This document shows positions 32,428-42,534 of a DNA stretch of 53,120 nucleotides, piece after piece. The stretch covers positions 1-53,120 of the forward strand of contig JAUCBJ010003994.1 in the NCBI GenBank assembly GCA_032718475.1, read 5' to 3'. This stretch comes from Nemertoderma westbladi (lineage: Eukaryota > Xenacoelomorpha > Nemertodermatida > Nemertodermatidae). Both the position numbers and the translations under genes were made by a program. How positions within the stretch are numbered: position 1 is the first letter of the stretch; every line of letters starts with the position of its first letter. A model generated the notes under the pieces. The model was not told the origin of the DNA and did not search any database. It saw nothing but the letters and a program-made list of their open reading frames with translations.

Positions 32428-33496
32428 CACTCGGTCGCTCGATCACTTTTTGCCCGATCACTCACCCGTTGGGTGGTGCCTTACCAAGGCGCAATAGGGT
32501 GAGTGATAGGTTAAGGTGGTTTATCTCAGTTCTATGGCCTATCTCCCTCTGGATTACTAAGTTAATTAGCCTATTTACACTGCTTGATATCTGTAGCTAC
32601 CAAATTGTACCTAAATTGTAAATTTGTCAGTTACTTTTATTATGTTCCAGAATTTTCTTGCTACTGTTACCATAATTTGTCAATTTCTTAGCCCTATCCT
32701 ATTTTAATATTTTTAATCTAATTCAATCCTACTATCGTGCTGCTACTTACTATTGCCTATGGATTATTCTATTTCATAATCCACATTCTGGCCTATTCTG
32801 TGGGCTTGTGCAGTACAACAGTATGCATCGCGTGGCCTACACGATTTATCCAGCTGTACTCATATGCCCCCCTCTCGCTACTAACTAGTAACTAATGTCT
32901 ATACTATATATATATCCCTCTACCTCTTACTCTTACTAGCCGGTACTACGTACCCTCTTACTAACTTCTAACTCTCTCTAACTAACTAACTAATCGGTAC
33001 TGCGTACCCTCTTACTAACTCTTACTCCACTAACTGACTAACTGGTATTACGTACCCTCTTACTAACCTCTAACTCCATTAACTAACTAACGGTACTACG
33101 TACCCTCTTACTAACCTCTAACTCTCTCCAACTTACTAACGGTACTAAACCTCTTACTAAACTCTAACTTCTGCCTACTGACGGTACTACATACCCTCTT
33201 ACTAACTAACTTCTGCCTACTGACAGTACTACGTACCCTCTTACTAACTTCTGCCTACTGACGGTACTACGTACCCTCTTACTAACTAACTTCTGCCTAC
33301 TGACGGTACTACGTACCCTCTTACTAACTAACTTCTGCCTACTACTGCGTACCTATTATGTACTATTCTAAGACTTTCTCTTCTTATTATTTTTTTTTAT
33401 TTTTATTTTTACTGTGTGGAAAGGGCGTCTCGCCCTCAATCCCACCCCCTCAGTCCAAAACTTGGACGACTAAACTCCACTAAAATCCACACTAGT
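32428..33496 (-). repeat. Spacer between pol and post-pol ORFs, with tandem repeats
   Basis: About 1 kb without a gene. From about 32925 to 33355 there are some nine copies of a 42-60-bp unit with TACTACGTACCCTCTTACTA and, in the later ones, ACTTCTGCCTACTGACGG. The rest is AT-rich relative to the coding parts. It could hold a promoter or splice acceptor for the downstream ORFs; none is identifiable. Confidence 0.8.
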
Positions 33497-36400
33497 TCAA
33501 GGTGCCCCCTCTAGTAGACAGCATTTCCCTACAGCCCTCCTGTAGGTCTTTCTGTCTTTCGCACCTATCTTTCCACCTATTCGCACTTCTACCGATCGGA
33601 CTCTTCCGTCCTCATCGGAGTAAGTGCCCACAACTCTCGCCAACCGCCATTGGTTGTTGATGATGGTATCGTCCGTGACGATCACCAGATCACCCTCCTT
33701 TAACTCTCTGTTCGTGTTCCTCCACTTACTTCTTCTGTGTAGTGTGGGCAGATATTCCTCGACCCACCTCCTCCAGTACTCTGCGCTTATCGCCTTAGCG
33801 ACTTTCCAACTCTGGCGGGAGTGTATGTCATCTAGGTCTACACCCCGCATGTCGATTGTCGCTGGCCTTTCCATTAGAAGGTGACTGCGCGTCAGCACGT
33901 CTATTGACTCAGGGTCATCATTCTCTGGATATAGCTGTCTGTTATTAATGATACCCTCACACTTTGCCAGTACTGTCCTTAGTACGTCCTCTGTAACCAT
34001 GTGGGTGTTCATCAGCTTCGTCATCAGACGTTTCGAACTACCCACTAATCTCTCGACGTATCCTAGGGTATGCGGAGCATACGGCGTCCTCCTCTCCCAC
34101 TTTACTTGTCGCCTTCTCATGGCCGCCCTGACTTCCTCCCCTTCCAGGATATCCAAGGCCTCTGCCATCTCGTTCTCCGCCCCCACAAAGTTGGTCCCGC
34201 TGTCAGAATACATTACTGCGATCGTCCCACCTTTGTGGTCTCTAAATCTTTCTAAAGCATTAATGAATGCTGATGCGGTTGCATCTTGGGCGAGTTCTAT
34301 TCCTACCGCCCGCGTGTTGTTACATACGAAGATGATACCGTAGCGTTTCTCCGTGTGCCGCATCACCTTAATCTTTATCGGCCCGAACATATCCACACCG
34401 CAATGCGTAAATGGCGGGTCGTGCTGTCTTACTCTACTGGCCGGTAGTGGCGTCATTTCCTGTATGGCCCGTTCCTTCTTCGCTCGTCGGCAGCTCTGGC
34501 ACTGCCCCACTACCGCCTTTACCTTCTTCCTCAACTGTTTGACCCAAAAGGTCCTCCGTATCTCCGTGAGGGTTCGGTTGGTGCCCCCGTGCAATATTGA
34601 TTTGTGGGAGTCCCACATAATCTGGTGGACTATCGGCGATCCTGTGGGGATGATGATGGGCTTCGGTGGTACGACGATACTGTTGTTGTATCCCACCCGA
34701 GAGTTCATTACTAGGATCCCGTCGTCATTAAGTTGTGGTGACAGCGTGATCAGCTCGCTGTCCCGCCGGAGATGCTGTTGTTTACCGACGCGTTCCACCT
34801 CGTCGCCGTAGTTCTTCCTCTGCTCATAGCGGATGACTGCTTTGGCCGCTCCTTCCAGATCTATTGTCATTCTAATCTTCAAGTCTTTGCCAACTCCCTT
34901 GAGGAAATTCCCGAAGGCTCTCCAGTACGCCACTAACTTCTTGGTCTTGTACCAACTAGAACTGTAGCTAAGGAGTTTATCCGTCGGGTTATCGCACAGT
35001 TCTCCTGGTTTTGGTTGCACGCCCTTAATCTCCCTCACCATCTGGGAGTATATCTCCTCTCCCTCTGAATCTCCCTCTTCTCCTTCTGACACCACTTCTC
35101 CTGAGCCCGGGTCCACCTTTCTCATCGGCGGCCAGGCCTCCCTATCGCTCAGAAACTGTGGCCCGTGTTGCCACAATACTTCCTTCTTCAAGAAAGTGTG
35201 ACATACCACGCCCCTCGATAACAAGTCCGCTGGGTTCTCGTCCGTTGGGCAGTAGTGCCACCTTTCTAGTTCTGTGGTCGCCCTTATTTCGTCCACTCTA
35301 TTTGCGACGAATATACGGTATCTCGTCCTTTCATTGTGTAGCCAACCGAGCACTACCATGGAATCCGTCCAGTAGTGTGTTTCCACTATGTTGGGAATAG
35401 CGTCCACTAAGTAGGCTGTGGCCCTAACTCCTAATCTCGCAGCTGTCAACTCAAGTTTCGGAACTGATGCTGAGTCTGGTGGCGTCGACTTCGCTTTACT
35501 GAATGCGAGTCTGGGCTTGTGAGCCCCCTCTCGTTGTACTAAGTAGAGTGCCGCTCCATATGCCTCTAATGACGCATCGGAGAACATATGTAGATCCAGA
35601 TTCGTCATGTCCCCATCCGGGAAATATACACGTGGCATGCTGTATGTTCCCATCTGCTCTAAACTCTCTGTCCACTTGTTCCACTGCTTACTAATCTCTT
35701 CTGGGACCTCTGTGTCCCACTCATCCTTTAATTTGTATACTCTCTTGAGTATCTGTTTCCCCGTGACTAGTAATGGGGATGCTAGGCCTAGGGGATCGTA
35801 TATCCTCGCTATGTATGACACATAGCCCCTCTTTGTGTGGATACCTTCTCCCTCCTGACTCAATTGGTATTTTAACTCGTCTGTCTCTCTGTTCCACACG
35901 ATTCCCAGTGCCTTCTGTTGAGACTCCATCCTCTTGTTCGCCATGTCCTGCCCCTTGGCTGTTGTGGGATTATCCATGGTCGATCCTGGTCTCTCATCTT
36001 TTATCGCCTCGATAAATTCCTTCGAACTGGATTGGAATTTGGTTAGGTTGAAGCCGGATCCTTTAAGGATGTCGCGAACCTCGCGCCCTATGTCCAGTAG
36101 CTCCTTAACCGTATTTCCAGACTCCATCCCGTCGTCTACGTAGAAGCCGTGTCGAATCATATCGACGGCTCTAGTACTGTATTTATCTTCCTTTCCCTTT
36201 ACTGTGTCTCTTACAGCCATAGTCGTCGTAAACGAAGACGACTTGGCTCCCATATTCTGTACTATCATCTTATACATTGGTATGGTCGACGGTTCCTCAT
36301 CGCCGTCGTACCATAGGAAGCGTTGGCTGTCGCTATCCTCTTTCGTTACACGGACTTGGTTGAACATGCCTTCGATGTCGCAGGTGAAAGCGTGTTTGCC

Positions 36401-36745
36401 ATTCCTGAATCTGAGTAGGACCTCGATCCCTGAGTTGTAGATGTTGGGACCCTCCAGCAGATAATCGTTTAGGCATTTCCCGTTGGTCTTGGCTGATGCG
36501 TCAACTACCATCCGCAGTTTACCTTTCTTCGGGTCTATAGCCACGTGGAGTGGCAGGTAATAGGTCCTGTCCGTGTTTGGCTCGTCGACCGGTAACTCCA
36601 CGGCCCATCCTTTCTCGACATATTTTCTAATTGTCTTGTGGATGTACTCATTCTTTTCGGGGCTCCGTTTTAACATCTGCTTTAACTTGCGAAGCCTCGT
36701 AAGTACCATCCCTTTGTTGTCGGGTAACGGTAGCTTCGGTAGCTT
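33497..36745 (-). CDS. pol: BEL/Pao pol: reverse transcriptase, RNase H, integrase
   Basis: A 1070-codon uninterrupted frame from ATG 36709, open a further 12 codons up to a TGA at 36746-36748. RT comes first (LRMVVDASA, FTCDIEGMFNQV, catalytic FYVDD near residue 190). RNase H follows with SDAS (~378), KLELTAA (E ~420), WTDS (~449) and ENPADLLSRG (~495). The integrase has a zinc-binding H-x4-H and C-x2-C (~702-740) and core residues D ~773, D ~836 and E ~886 in YVERLVG. A DUF5641-like end contains LKEGDLVIVTDD and WRLARVVGTY. All catalytic residues are present. The first conserved BEL segment lies across the TGA in the same frame, so this ORF alone lacks its natural N-terminus. Integrase makes the 5-bp target duplication seen here. 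Confidence 0.96.
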   Translation of the reverse strand, partial: KLPKLPLPDNKGMVLTRLRKLKQMLKRSPEKNEYIHKTIRKYVEKGWAVELPVDEPNTDRTYYLPLHVAIDPKKGKLRMVVDASAKTNGKCLNDYLLEGPNIYNSGIEVLLRFRNGKHAFTCDIEGMFNQVRVTKEDSDSQRFLWYDGDEEPSTIPMYKMIVQNMGAKSSSFTTTMAVRDTVKGKEDKYSTRAVDMIRHGFYVDDGMESGNTVKELLDIGREVRDILKGSGFNLTKFQSSSKEFIEAIKDERPGSTMDNPTTAKGQDMANKRMESQQKALGIVWNRETDELKYQLSQEGEGIHTKRGYVSYIARIYDPLGLASPLLVTGKQILKRVYKLKDEWDTEVPEEISKQWNKWTESLEQMGTYSMPRVYFPDGDMTNLDLHMFSDASLEAYGAALYLVQREGAHKPRLAFSKAKSTPPDSASVPKLELTAARLGVRATAYLVDAIPNIVETHYWTDSMVVLGWLHNERTRYRIFVANRVDEIRATTELERWHYCPTDENPADLLSRGVVCHTFLKKEVLWQHGPQFLSDREAWPPMRKVDPGSGEVVSEGEEGDSEGEEIYSQMVREIKGVQPKPGELCDNPTDKLLSYSSSWYKTKKLVAYWRAFGNFLKGVGKDLKIRMTIDLEGAAKAVIRYEQRKNYGDEVERVGKQQHLRRDSELITLSPQLNDDGILVMNSRVGYNNSIVVPPKPIIIPTGSPIVHQIMWDSHKSILHGGTNRTLTEIRRTFWVKQLRKKVKAVVGQCQSCRRAKKERAIQEMTPLPASRVRQHDPPFTHCGVDMFGPIKIKVMRHTEKRYGIIFVCNNTRAVGIELAQDATASAFINALERFRDHKGGTIAVMYSDSGTNFVGAENEMAEALDILEGEEVRAAMRRRQVKWERRTPYAPHTLGYVERLVGSSKRLMTKLMNTHMVTEDVLRTVLAKCEGIINNRQLYPENDDPESIDVLTRSHLLMERPATIDMRGVDLDDIHSRQSWKVAKAISAEYWRRWVEEYLPTLHRRSKWRNTNRELKEGDLVIVTDDTIINNQWRLARVVGTYSDEDGRVRSVEVRIGGKIGAKDRKTYRRAVGKCCLLEGAP

Positions 36746-37965
36746 TCATACCATCCCTATGGTATACCGCCCCTCATCGCATGTCATCGATTCCTTTACA
36801 CTTTGTAAAGCCTGCTTGTCTTCTACCGAGGTTCCAACCCCGGTCTCCTTTAATCCCTCAAAATCCTGCCTGAGCAGTCTCCTGAGCTGCTCCTCTGCTC
36901 CCTCATCCCCCATTTCTCGCATAGTTCCCGCGAACATGCATCCTGATGTCTCCGACATCCTAAATGGTATCTTACTCTTGATTGGGCCACTCAGTGTCCA
37001 CCCGAATGGTGTCAATATCGCCACCGGGTCACATTGCCTGTCTTCGCCGAAGACCGTTTGCATTCTCTCGTGGGCCGTCGGGCAGTCCATTCCTACTATG
37101 ATGGATACCTTCCTAACATCCACCTCTGGGATTGAGAAGTCGATACTGTCCAGGAATCTGTATTGTTCGACCTCGATGTTGGTTGGCCGCCTGGCGTTAA
37201 TATTTATCGACTCTATCACCTGGATGGGGTCGATGGTCGCCCCATAATCGCATCCCGGTGCTACCGCTGCTATCGCGCACCGTCCAGTTCTCATCTCCAG
37301 AACCTCATCTTTGCTGGATATGGTTGTTACCGCCATTCTACTTGGCCTCGTTCTCAATCCTATCTCTTCAGCCACCCAATCCTCAACTAAGGTGAAGGCT
37401 GCACCACTGTCGACCAGCATCAGTGTGGTTACTGATCGGTTGCCTTTGCCGATTATCCTTACTGGTACTACCCCTAATAGTACCGTCCCTCTCTTTTTTG
37501 CTACTACGGTGCTTGTTGCCATCGTTTGTCCTTTACTCTGACCGAACTTAATTGGCGTTTCTCTGCATTGTCTAGCCCTGTGTCCACTCATCACACATTG
37601 CGAGCAGATCTCATTTCTCGCCGCGTATTCTACCTGATCTTCTCTGGGTAGCACCTGCCAGTACCTGCAGTTCATGGTCCGATGAAGCGCATTTGAATGT
37701 AGCTGGCATTTGCTCTTTGGATCGTAGCCATCCTTATACAGTGCATTGTGTATCGCAGTTGCATTTGTACCAAAGTCCTTACTGTTCTTATTGTTTGGAT
37801 TCGGCCTACTGGGCGTACTGGGGTTATGTTTGTCCATGTTGTTATTTTTCCCCTGTCCGCTCCATGATGTCGTCTTACCCCCGGCTACCTGTGGACTGGT
37901 AGTCCCCTGCGTTGCTGCGTACGGCAGTGACTGTCTGAGCTTTGGCAATGCGCCGACGCGTTATG
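36746..37965 (-). CDS. BEL/Pao zinc knuckle and aspartic protease segment
   Basis: About 400 codons in the same frame as pol, ending in one TGA (36746-36748). Order: CQLHSNALHRTMNC, a variant knuckle with His for the second Cys; a normal CCHC knuckle CSQCVMSGHRARQC; then TTLMLVDSGAAFTLVEDWV, the DSG active site of the A17/DUF1758-type retroviral protease (near residue 180); then the linker preceding RT. The knuckles belong to the nucleocapsid end of gag. The frame opens just after a TAA near 37962 and starts with no ATG, so it must be entered by frameshift from the gag frame. Family logic places a Trp codon at the TGA, so a single G-to-A change is the simplest explanation. Confidence 0.88.
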
Positions 37966-38765
37966 CTCTGGTTTCGGCCTTTGGTAATCGGTCTTTGATC
38001 CCTTTCCCAGGCTATCCTCGCTGTAGACTGGGTCCGTTATAAGTTCAGCTTCATAGTTTAAGAAGCTCGACATCTCTTCTAAACCCGGTTCCGCACCCTT
38101 CCTATCTCGAGTGGAGAAAGCGATTTTCCTCCACTTATTGCGCAGCCACATCAGAAGTGCCTGGGCTATCGTAGTGATGTTGTTGGACGCATTGAGTTCG
38201 TATGGCGCATCCAATGTCTTTAGCACAATTAGCGCCTTCTCGACTTTGTAAGCAAATGTCTTTATGCTAACGGGGTTATCCTGTAGGCCACCCGATGTTA
38301 TACCTTCAGGGTCTGCCGGATGATCTTGGCCGGGTGCCCGTATTCCCTGTCTAACGCCCGCCATGCCGTCGTGAAGCCACCCTCGATACCCTGGTATTGC
38401 CTCACGATGTCGTATGCTGGGCCCCCTGTATATACTTGCAGATACTTTAGGCACTCCGCCTGCGTCAAATTTTTTGTTAATATTTCGTTACTATACATGC
38501 GCCGAAACTGTAGGTATTCTTCCGGCCTACTCCCATCGAATTTGAATGGTTCCACGGGTGGTAACTCGATCCTTGTTTTTAGTGCATCGATTAACGTGGC
38601 CATCCCCATCGCTTGCGCTTCCAATGGGTTCGATGGATGCTGCATAGGTTCTCCCGTTGGGTGCGGTCCGTTCGTCCTGTTTGCCGCTTTTCTCTGACTT
38701 GGATATATCATAGGGGGTAGCGGCCCCCTCAATATTTCTGTGTCGCATGATCTATTCTCGTCCAA
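37885..38765 (-). pseudogene. gag: BEL/Pao gag core (DUF1759-like), frameshifted
   Basis: Two overlapping frames, 38298-38765 and 37885-38454. The first holds PVEPFKFDGSRPEEYLQFRR, LKYLQVYTGGPAYDIV and AWRALDREYGHPAKIIRQTL, the DUF1759-like capsid core of BEL gags (F-x-G, Y-x-x-F, K-x-x-YL, G-x-A, L-x-x-x-F/Y-G). The second continues it with GGLQDNPVSIKTFAYKVEKA and MWLRNKWRKIAFSTR. A frame change near 38300 joins them, and another near 37950 leads to the zinc-knuckle frame. No in-frame ATG marks the start. Capsid function is inferred from the family. Confidence 0.85.
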
Positions 38766-39679
38766 GGGGTTCGATGTTCTTACTCCTACTGAGGTATATT
38801 GTTGATATTGTGATGGGGGAATGTCACCCTGCCCCCCCCCCCCCCCCCCCCACCGGTATGTTTGGTACTGGGGTTGATGTTAATATATTGGAGCCCATGC
38901 ATCTATCCGCAATAATCCCCCCTTCCCCTGGGTATATGTTATGTCCTTGCATGCTGTAGTCATACTGCTGTGCTGGTACCGGTATAGGCCTATCTACTTC
39001 TGGCCTCCTTGCCGGTATATACTCCGTGACTTCCGGGTTTAATCCCGCTGTTCGCGCTATCCTATCGCCTATATTATCTCCCTCAGCATAGCCTATGGTA
39101 TGTGCAGTAAGGCCTACAGTATGTCCTGCAGTCTGTATGTGTCGCTCGGGATCGAAGTTTATCCTTCTCGAATAATCCTCGATAATTAATTAATAATCCC
39201 CGACCCTCGGATAATTCTCAATCGGTAGGTATATCCCGTCGGGAAGTTTCTCTTCGACCCCCTCTACTGCTTTCGTTCTCGTGCCGGTACATCCCGTACC
39301 CCTTTCTCTGCGCGCAATACAAGAAAGTCAGGTCGCGTTCCTCCGGGGCGACGGCAATCTCCCGAAGTTCGACCCCGCTGACTCTCCGTCTCCACCTCTA
39401 CTACCGACGGCTCGCTATCCGTCCTCGCTCTCCTGTCATTCGCGGCGACACTTTTTCTACTCTCTTCTCTTCTTCTCTTTTCAGTGCAGTATTCCGGCTC
39501 GTGAGATCTCTCGTCGACCTCCCGGTTAAACTCCACTGTTCTTCTTCCCTCTTCTGATTGGGCTCGACGCTTCGTCCGCCCTCTCGTGACGTCAACCTGC
39601 CTCTCTCTGCTCGACTGCACGCCGCTGGGGATACTCGCAATCCCCCTATCACTCTCCGTCGCCGGGTGTTGCGGTTTAC
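38766..39679 (-). other. Gag-region stretch with an R/E-rich frame and a C20 tract
   Basis: It contains a minus-strand frame (39264-39620) of about 119 residues, very rich in Arg, Glu and Ser, without a recognised domain. There is a C20 run at 38832-38851. Between them no frame stands out. It may be a decayed part of gag or a linker. Confidence 0.4.
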
Positions 39680-40432
39680 CTATCTCGGCCCGCGCATTAT
39701 CCGTCGACGCCTGTGGGACACTCTCTGCCCCCCCCCCTTTTCGCCGCTAACTCGCTGTTGTGGGGCTCCTATAGCCCCCCCCCCCCCCCACTCGCCACAT
39801 CTAACTTCACTATCTCTTACTTCGCTACTATACCCCTCTCTAGCCGACACATCAACCCTACTGCGGCTGGGTCTATTCACCCCCGCCTCTCCCTCTGCTA
39901 CTGTGTGGCCTACCAGGCCCTCTACTTCCTGCCTACTAACTACGTGGCCTACCAGGCCCTCGCTAGGTTTACCCAACCCAGCCACTCCCTGCCTACTAAC
40001 TACGTGGCCTACCAGGCCCTCTCCGGGTTGGCTCAACCCCGCCACTTCCGGCCTACTAACTAAGTGGCCTACCAGGCCCTCTTCGGGTTGGCTCAACACC
40101 GCAACTTCCTGCCTACTAACTGCACGGCCTACCAGGCCCTCATCTGCCGGGTTATACATGTCTGATACGTTCACGTTAATAGCACCACTAATATTGTCAT
40201 TGGTTAGATCAATTAAATCCTCTAACTCGATTAAGTTACTTTGTGCGCCCAAATTAGAAACGGAATTATTTTGCTCGTTCGAAATAAGATTATTTGAATT
40301 ATTTTGTAAATTCAGACTTATATTTAAATTATTTGAATTATTTTGTAAATTCGGACTTAGATTTAAATTATTTGAATTATTTTCTACATTAATATTAGAA
40401 TCACTCGGATTTAAATTACTACTGTCGGGCAA
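39680..40432 (-). CDS. Gag-region low-complexity protein with Asn-rich and 20-residue repeats
   Basis: A 250-codon frame. Residues ~1-60 are Asn/Leu/Ser repeats (NNSNNLNLSPNLQ type). Then come a short acidic stretch (LIELEDLIDLTND) and four to five copies of a ~20-residue unit, EGLVGHVVSRQEVAGLSQP, encoded by a 60-bp tandem DNA repeat (about 39905-40145). The end is Arg- and Gly-rich and meets C10 and C15 tracts (39728-39737, 39775-39789). Such disordered regions occur in long gag proteins, but I know no homologue. It could be one exon or frame of an extended gag. Confidence 0.5.
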   Translation of the reverse strand: MPDSSNLNPSDSNINVENNSNNLNLSPNLQNNSNNLNISLNLQNNSNNLISNEQNNSVSNLGAQSNLIELEDLIDLTNDNISGAINVNVSDMYNPADEGLVGRAVSRQEVAVLSQPEEGLVGHLVSRPEVAGLSQPGEGLVGHVVSRQGVAGLGKPSEGLVGHVVSRQEVEGLVGHTVAEGEAGVNRPSRSRVDVSAREGYSSEVRDSEVRCGEWGGGGAIGAPQQRVSGEKGGGQRVSHRRRRIMRGPR

Positions 40433-40500
40433 AATATTATTTCCTGCAATGAAAGTTTGATTAGAATTATCTAGTACGGTACTATTAATATTAACGTTGT

Positions 40501-41178
40501 CTACTGTATCATTATTATTACCCCCCCCCCCCCCCCCCCGCCCGTACGGTTACACCAGTCTCGGGTCTGTCGTGCGGTCCCTGTAAGTGGGGTATTAATA
40601 AATGTTTCTTCGACCCTTGGCTCCTCGAAAGCACTCGAGCCAGCGTCACTCTCTGACAGCCTCATCTGGGCCATTCTTAGTCTGCGCTTCTGTTTGGTTT
40701 GGTACTGAATAAGCCCCCCTAGGCAGGCATGTAAACCATCCCGCACACGCTTCCCCTATGCTGCTCTCTCCCGACTCTCCCGCGCGCTCTGCTCGGCCAA
40801 ATCCCTCTCTCTCTCAACTCTCTCCATTCGTTTCGCCTCCCTTGCCACCTCACGCTCTTTACATTCTGCCTCGCGCTCTTTTCGTTCTGCCTCGCGCTCT
40901 TTACGTTCACACTCCTCTCTCGCCTCACGCCCTTCTTGTTCCTTCCTCCCTATTTCCTCACACTCCCTAAAGCTTCTTGTGGCTTTCTCAGCCCTCTCTC
41001 CGGTCTCTCTAACCAGTTCCATTTCTTTCTCTAATAGCACTCTCCCCTCCTCTAACTGTCTCTCTACTTCTCTCTGGTCTTGCGCTATCAGATCAAGATG
41101 ACACGCCGCATTTATTTCCCTCACCCGTCTTTCTTTTACGGAGGATGTAGCAGACTTATCGGTTATGACGGATTCCCT
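40501..41178 (-). CDS. Gag-region coiled-coil segment with an in-frame TAG
   Basis: From about 41178 the minus frame reads VITDKSATSSVKERRVREIN and then a long heptad-like Glu/Arg/Lys-rich coiled coil including REECERKEREAERKEREAE. A TAG at 40756-40758 interrupts it; the same frame then continues through MAQMRLSESDAGSSAF and ends by a poly-Gly run made by the C19 tract (40521-40539). Coiled coils near the gag N-terminus serve assembly in many LTR elements. The frame is one base off the preceding segment, with the change near 41170-41180. Confidence 0.6.
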
Positions 41179-41895
41179 CCGCCTTCCCGTCCTACTAACC
41201 CCCCCCCCCTTTTTCCGGAACTTTCTCCGACCGACGAGACCGAATCCTCGGGGTTAACCTCGGATTCGCCCTCCTGCGGTTTCCTCCAACCCACTAATTT
41301 TATTCCCCGGGCATCGACTAAGTATGGCCCTACGTACACTATGCTAGGTTCCATACCCCTACATTCCCATAGTTCAAACAGTTCGGTGGCAACCCCTCTC
41401 GCTCTCTCGCTGGCTAGTTCTCCCTGCCCAAAACGCTTTAGATAGTCAAAGTGTTCGTTCGACTCACCTAGTCTTTTCTTCAAGTTTACATCATTTATCT
41501 GGGCCCCCTCTTTGGCCTCCTTAAGTAGTTTCCGGGTCGCGTTGTAGGCCCGTCGAAGTTGATAGCTGACCCCGACGTCCTCGTCGCCGACATCTCCTCT
41601 ATCTCTCCGGGTCCGGCGTCGTACCGGCGGCCCCACCGTCGCCGTTCCGGTGGGCCGTCCATCGCCCTCGGCCTGTGGCTGGCCGGCGACACTGGCACGT
41701 CGACCGCCGTCGTGTGTCGACTCGTCTCTCTCTCCTCCCGACTCACCCTCTAGTTGTAGACGGCTCCCCTCGCATTGGATCACCGGGTCACCCGTTGGCG
41801 ATGGGTCCGGTGTCGTGGGCCTATACCGTCGTGTCGCGGATCGTTAGATCGCTGTCCGGGGTCCGCGGCGGTGTCGTTTCTCCCGTTTGACTCAT
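41163..41895 (-). CDS. gag: Gag N-terminal segment, frameshifted
   Basis: The first ATG after the 5' LTR is at 41895 and starts MSQTGETTPPRTPDS. Its frame meets a stop after 24 codons, and a one-base change near 41826-41835 leads to the long frame that ends at 41163. That frame is Arg/Gly-rich (PPVRRRTRRDRGDVGDE), then has a helical part (SYQLRRAYNATRKLLKEAKE, HFDYLKRFGQGELASE) and IVYVGPYLVDARGIKLVGW. No known domain. Position directly behind the leader supports gag. Confidence 0.6.
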
Positions 41896-41963
41896 TTCTC
41901 TGGTAGCTGGCAGTCAGTTTGGATTCAATTACTGTCTTAGGATGGCAGCTCGGTTCTAAATAC

Positions 41964-42534
41964 TGTGACGGGATCTACCCAGGATCCCGGTTTATCCGGT
42001 TTCTAAACTACGCGTCGTCCCCGCCGTGTGTATGTGAAAAGGTGAAACAGTTATTGATCGTTGTATACAGTTCCAGGGTATAATAGTATAAGACAAGATA
42101 AGACAATAGTTGAATAATATAAGTGTACCGGTAAAATGATATGCAATGATGACTGGACGGAGATGACGGTATTTAGAGTTCCGGTACTGTCCTAACTAAC
42201 TGACTTACTATAAGTGAATGAAATGATTACTGTATTGATAATATATATTGCACGGTTGGCCGCGTTGTACTACTCAACCGATGCCTCCCCCCCCCATTGG
42301 CTAATAACCCTGTTGTCGCCCTTTGCCTCCCCTGGAGGGTTTCCCTTCGACCCTGTTGCTCTCTCTCTCTCAGGGGTGTAACCCCTGACCCCTGTTGTGC
42401 GTATGTCCTCTGGGGTTTTCTTGTCCCCACTTTATTGGGGTGTTACGAGGTTGATATTGGATATCAACCTCGTGTTCCCAATATTGCTTAAAGCTCGCTT
42501 TGTGGGCTGGCTAGCGGAATTGAATACGCTAACA
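41964..42534 (-). repeat. BEL/Pao LTR, right copy (5' LTR)
   Basis: 571 bp, nearly identical to 28916-29478 and beginning TGTGACGGGATC on the + strand. As 5' LTR it should hold the promoter for the element; no clear TATA was identified. The 68-bp leader to the first gag ATG starts GTATTTAGAACCGAGC in element direction and has no TGG-type primer-binding site right at the LTR edge. Confidence 0.95.

Larger units (their letters stand above)
28916..42534 (-). mobile_element. BEL/Pao LTR retrotransposon, 13.6 kb, with post-pol ORFs
   Basis: Complete element from LTR to LTR, coding on the minus strand, with 5' LTR at the right. Order in its own direction: LTR, long gag region (41.9-37.9 kb), zinc knuckle and aspartic protease, RT, RNase H, integrase, a ~1-kb repeat-rich spacer, an exonuclease-like ORF, an overlapping triple-knuckle ORF, untranslated region, polypurine tract, LTR. 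Pol organisation (DUF1759-like gag, A17-type protease-RT region, DUF5641-like end) is that of BEL/Pao. Typical members are roughly half this length. LTRs differ by about 9 substitutions and a few indels, so insertion is fairly recent. Yet gag has several frame breaks and protease-RT has one TGA. GC content is well above the flanks. Confidence 0.95.

Noticed and set aside
29500-32430. Env gene for the BEL/Pao element
   Set aside because: No signal peptide, transmembrane segment or cysteine pattern of an envelope protein. The ORFs there are exonuclease-like and zinc-knuckle proteins.
33624-38697. Numerous + strand frames opposite pol and gag
   Set aside because: Shadows of the minus-strand BEL genes; their translations have no family features.
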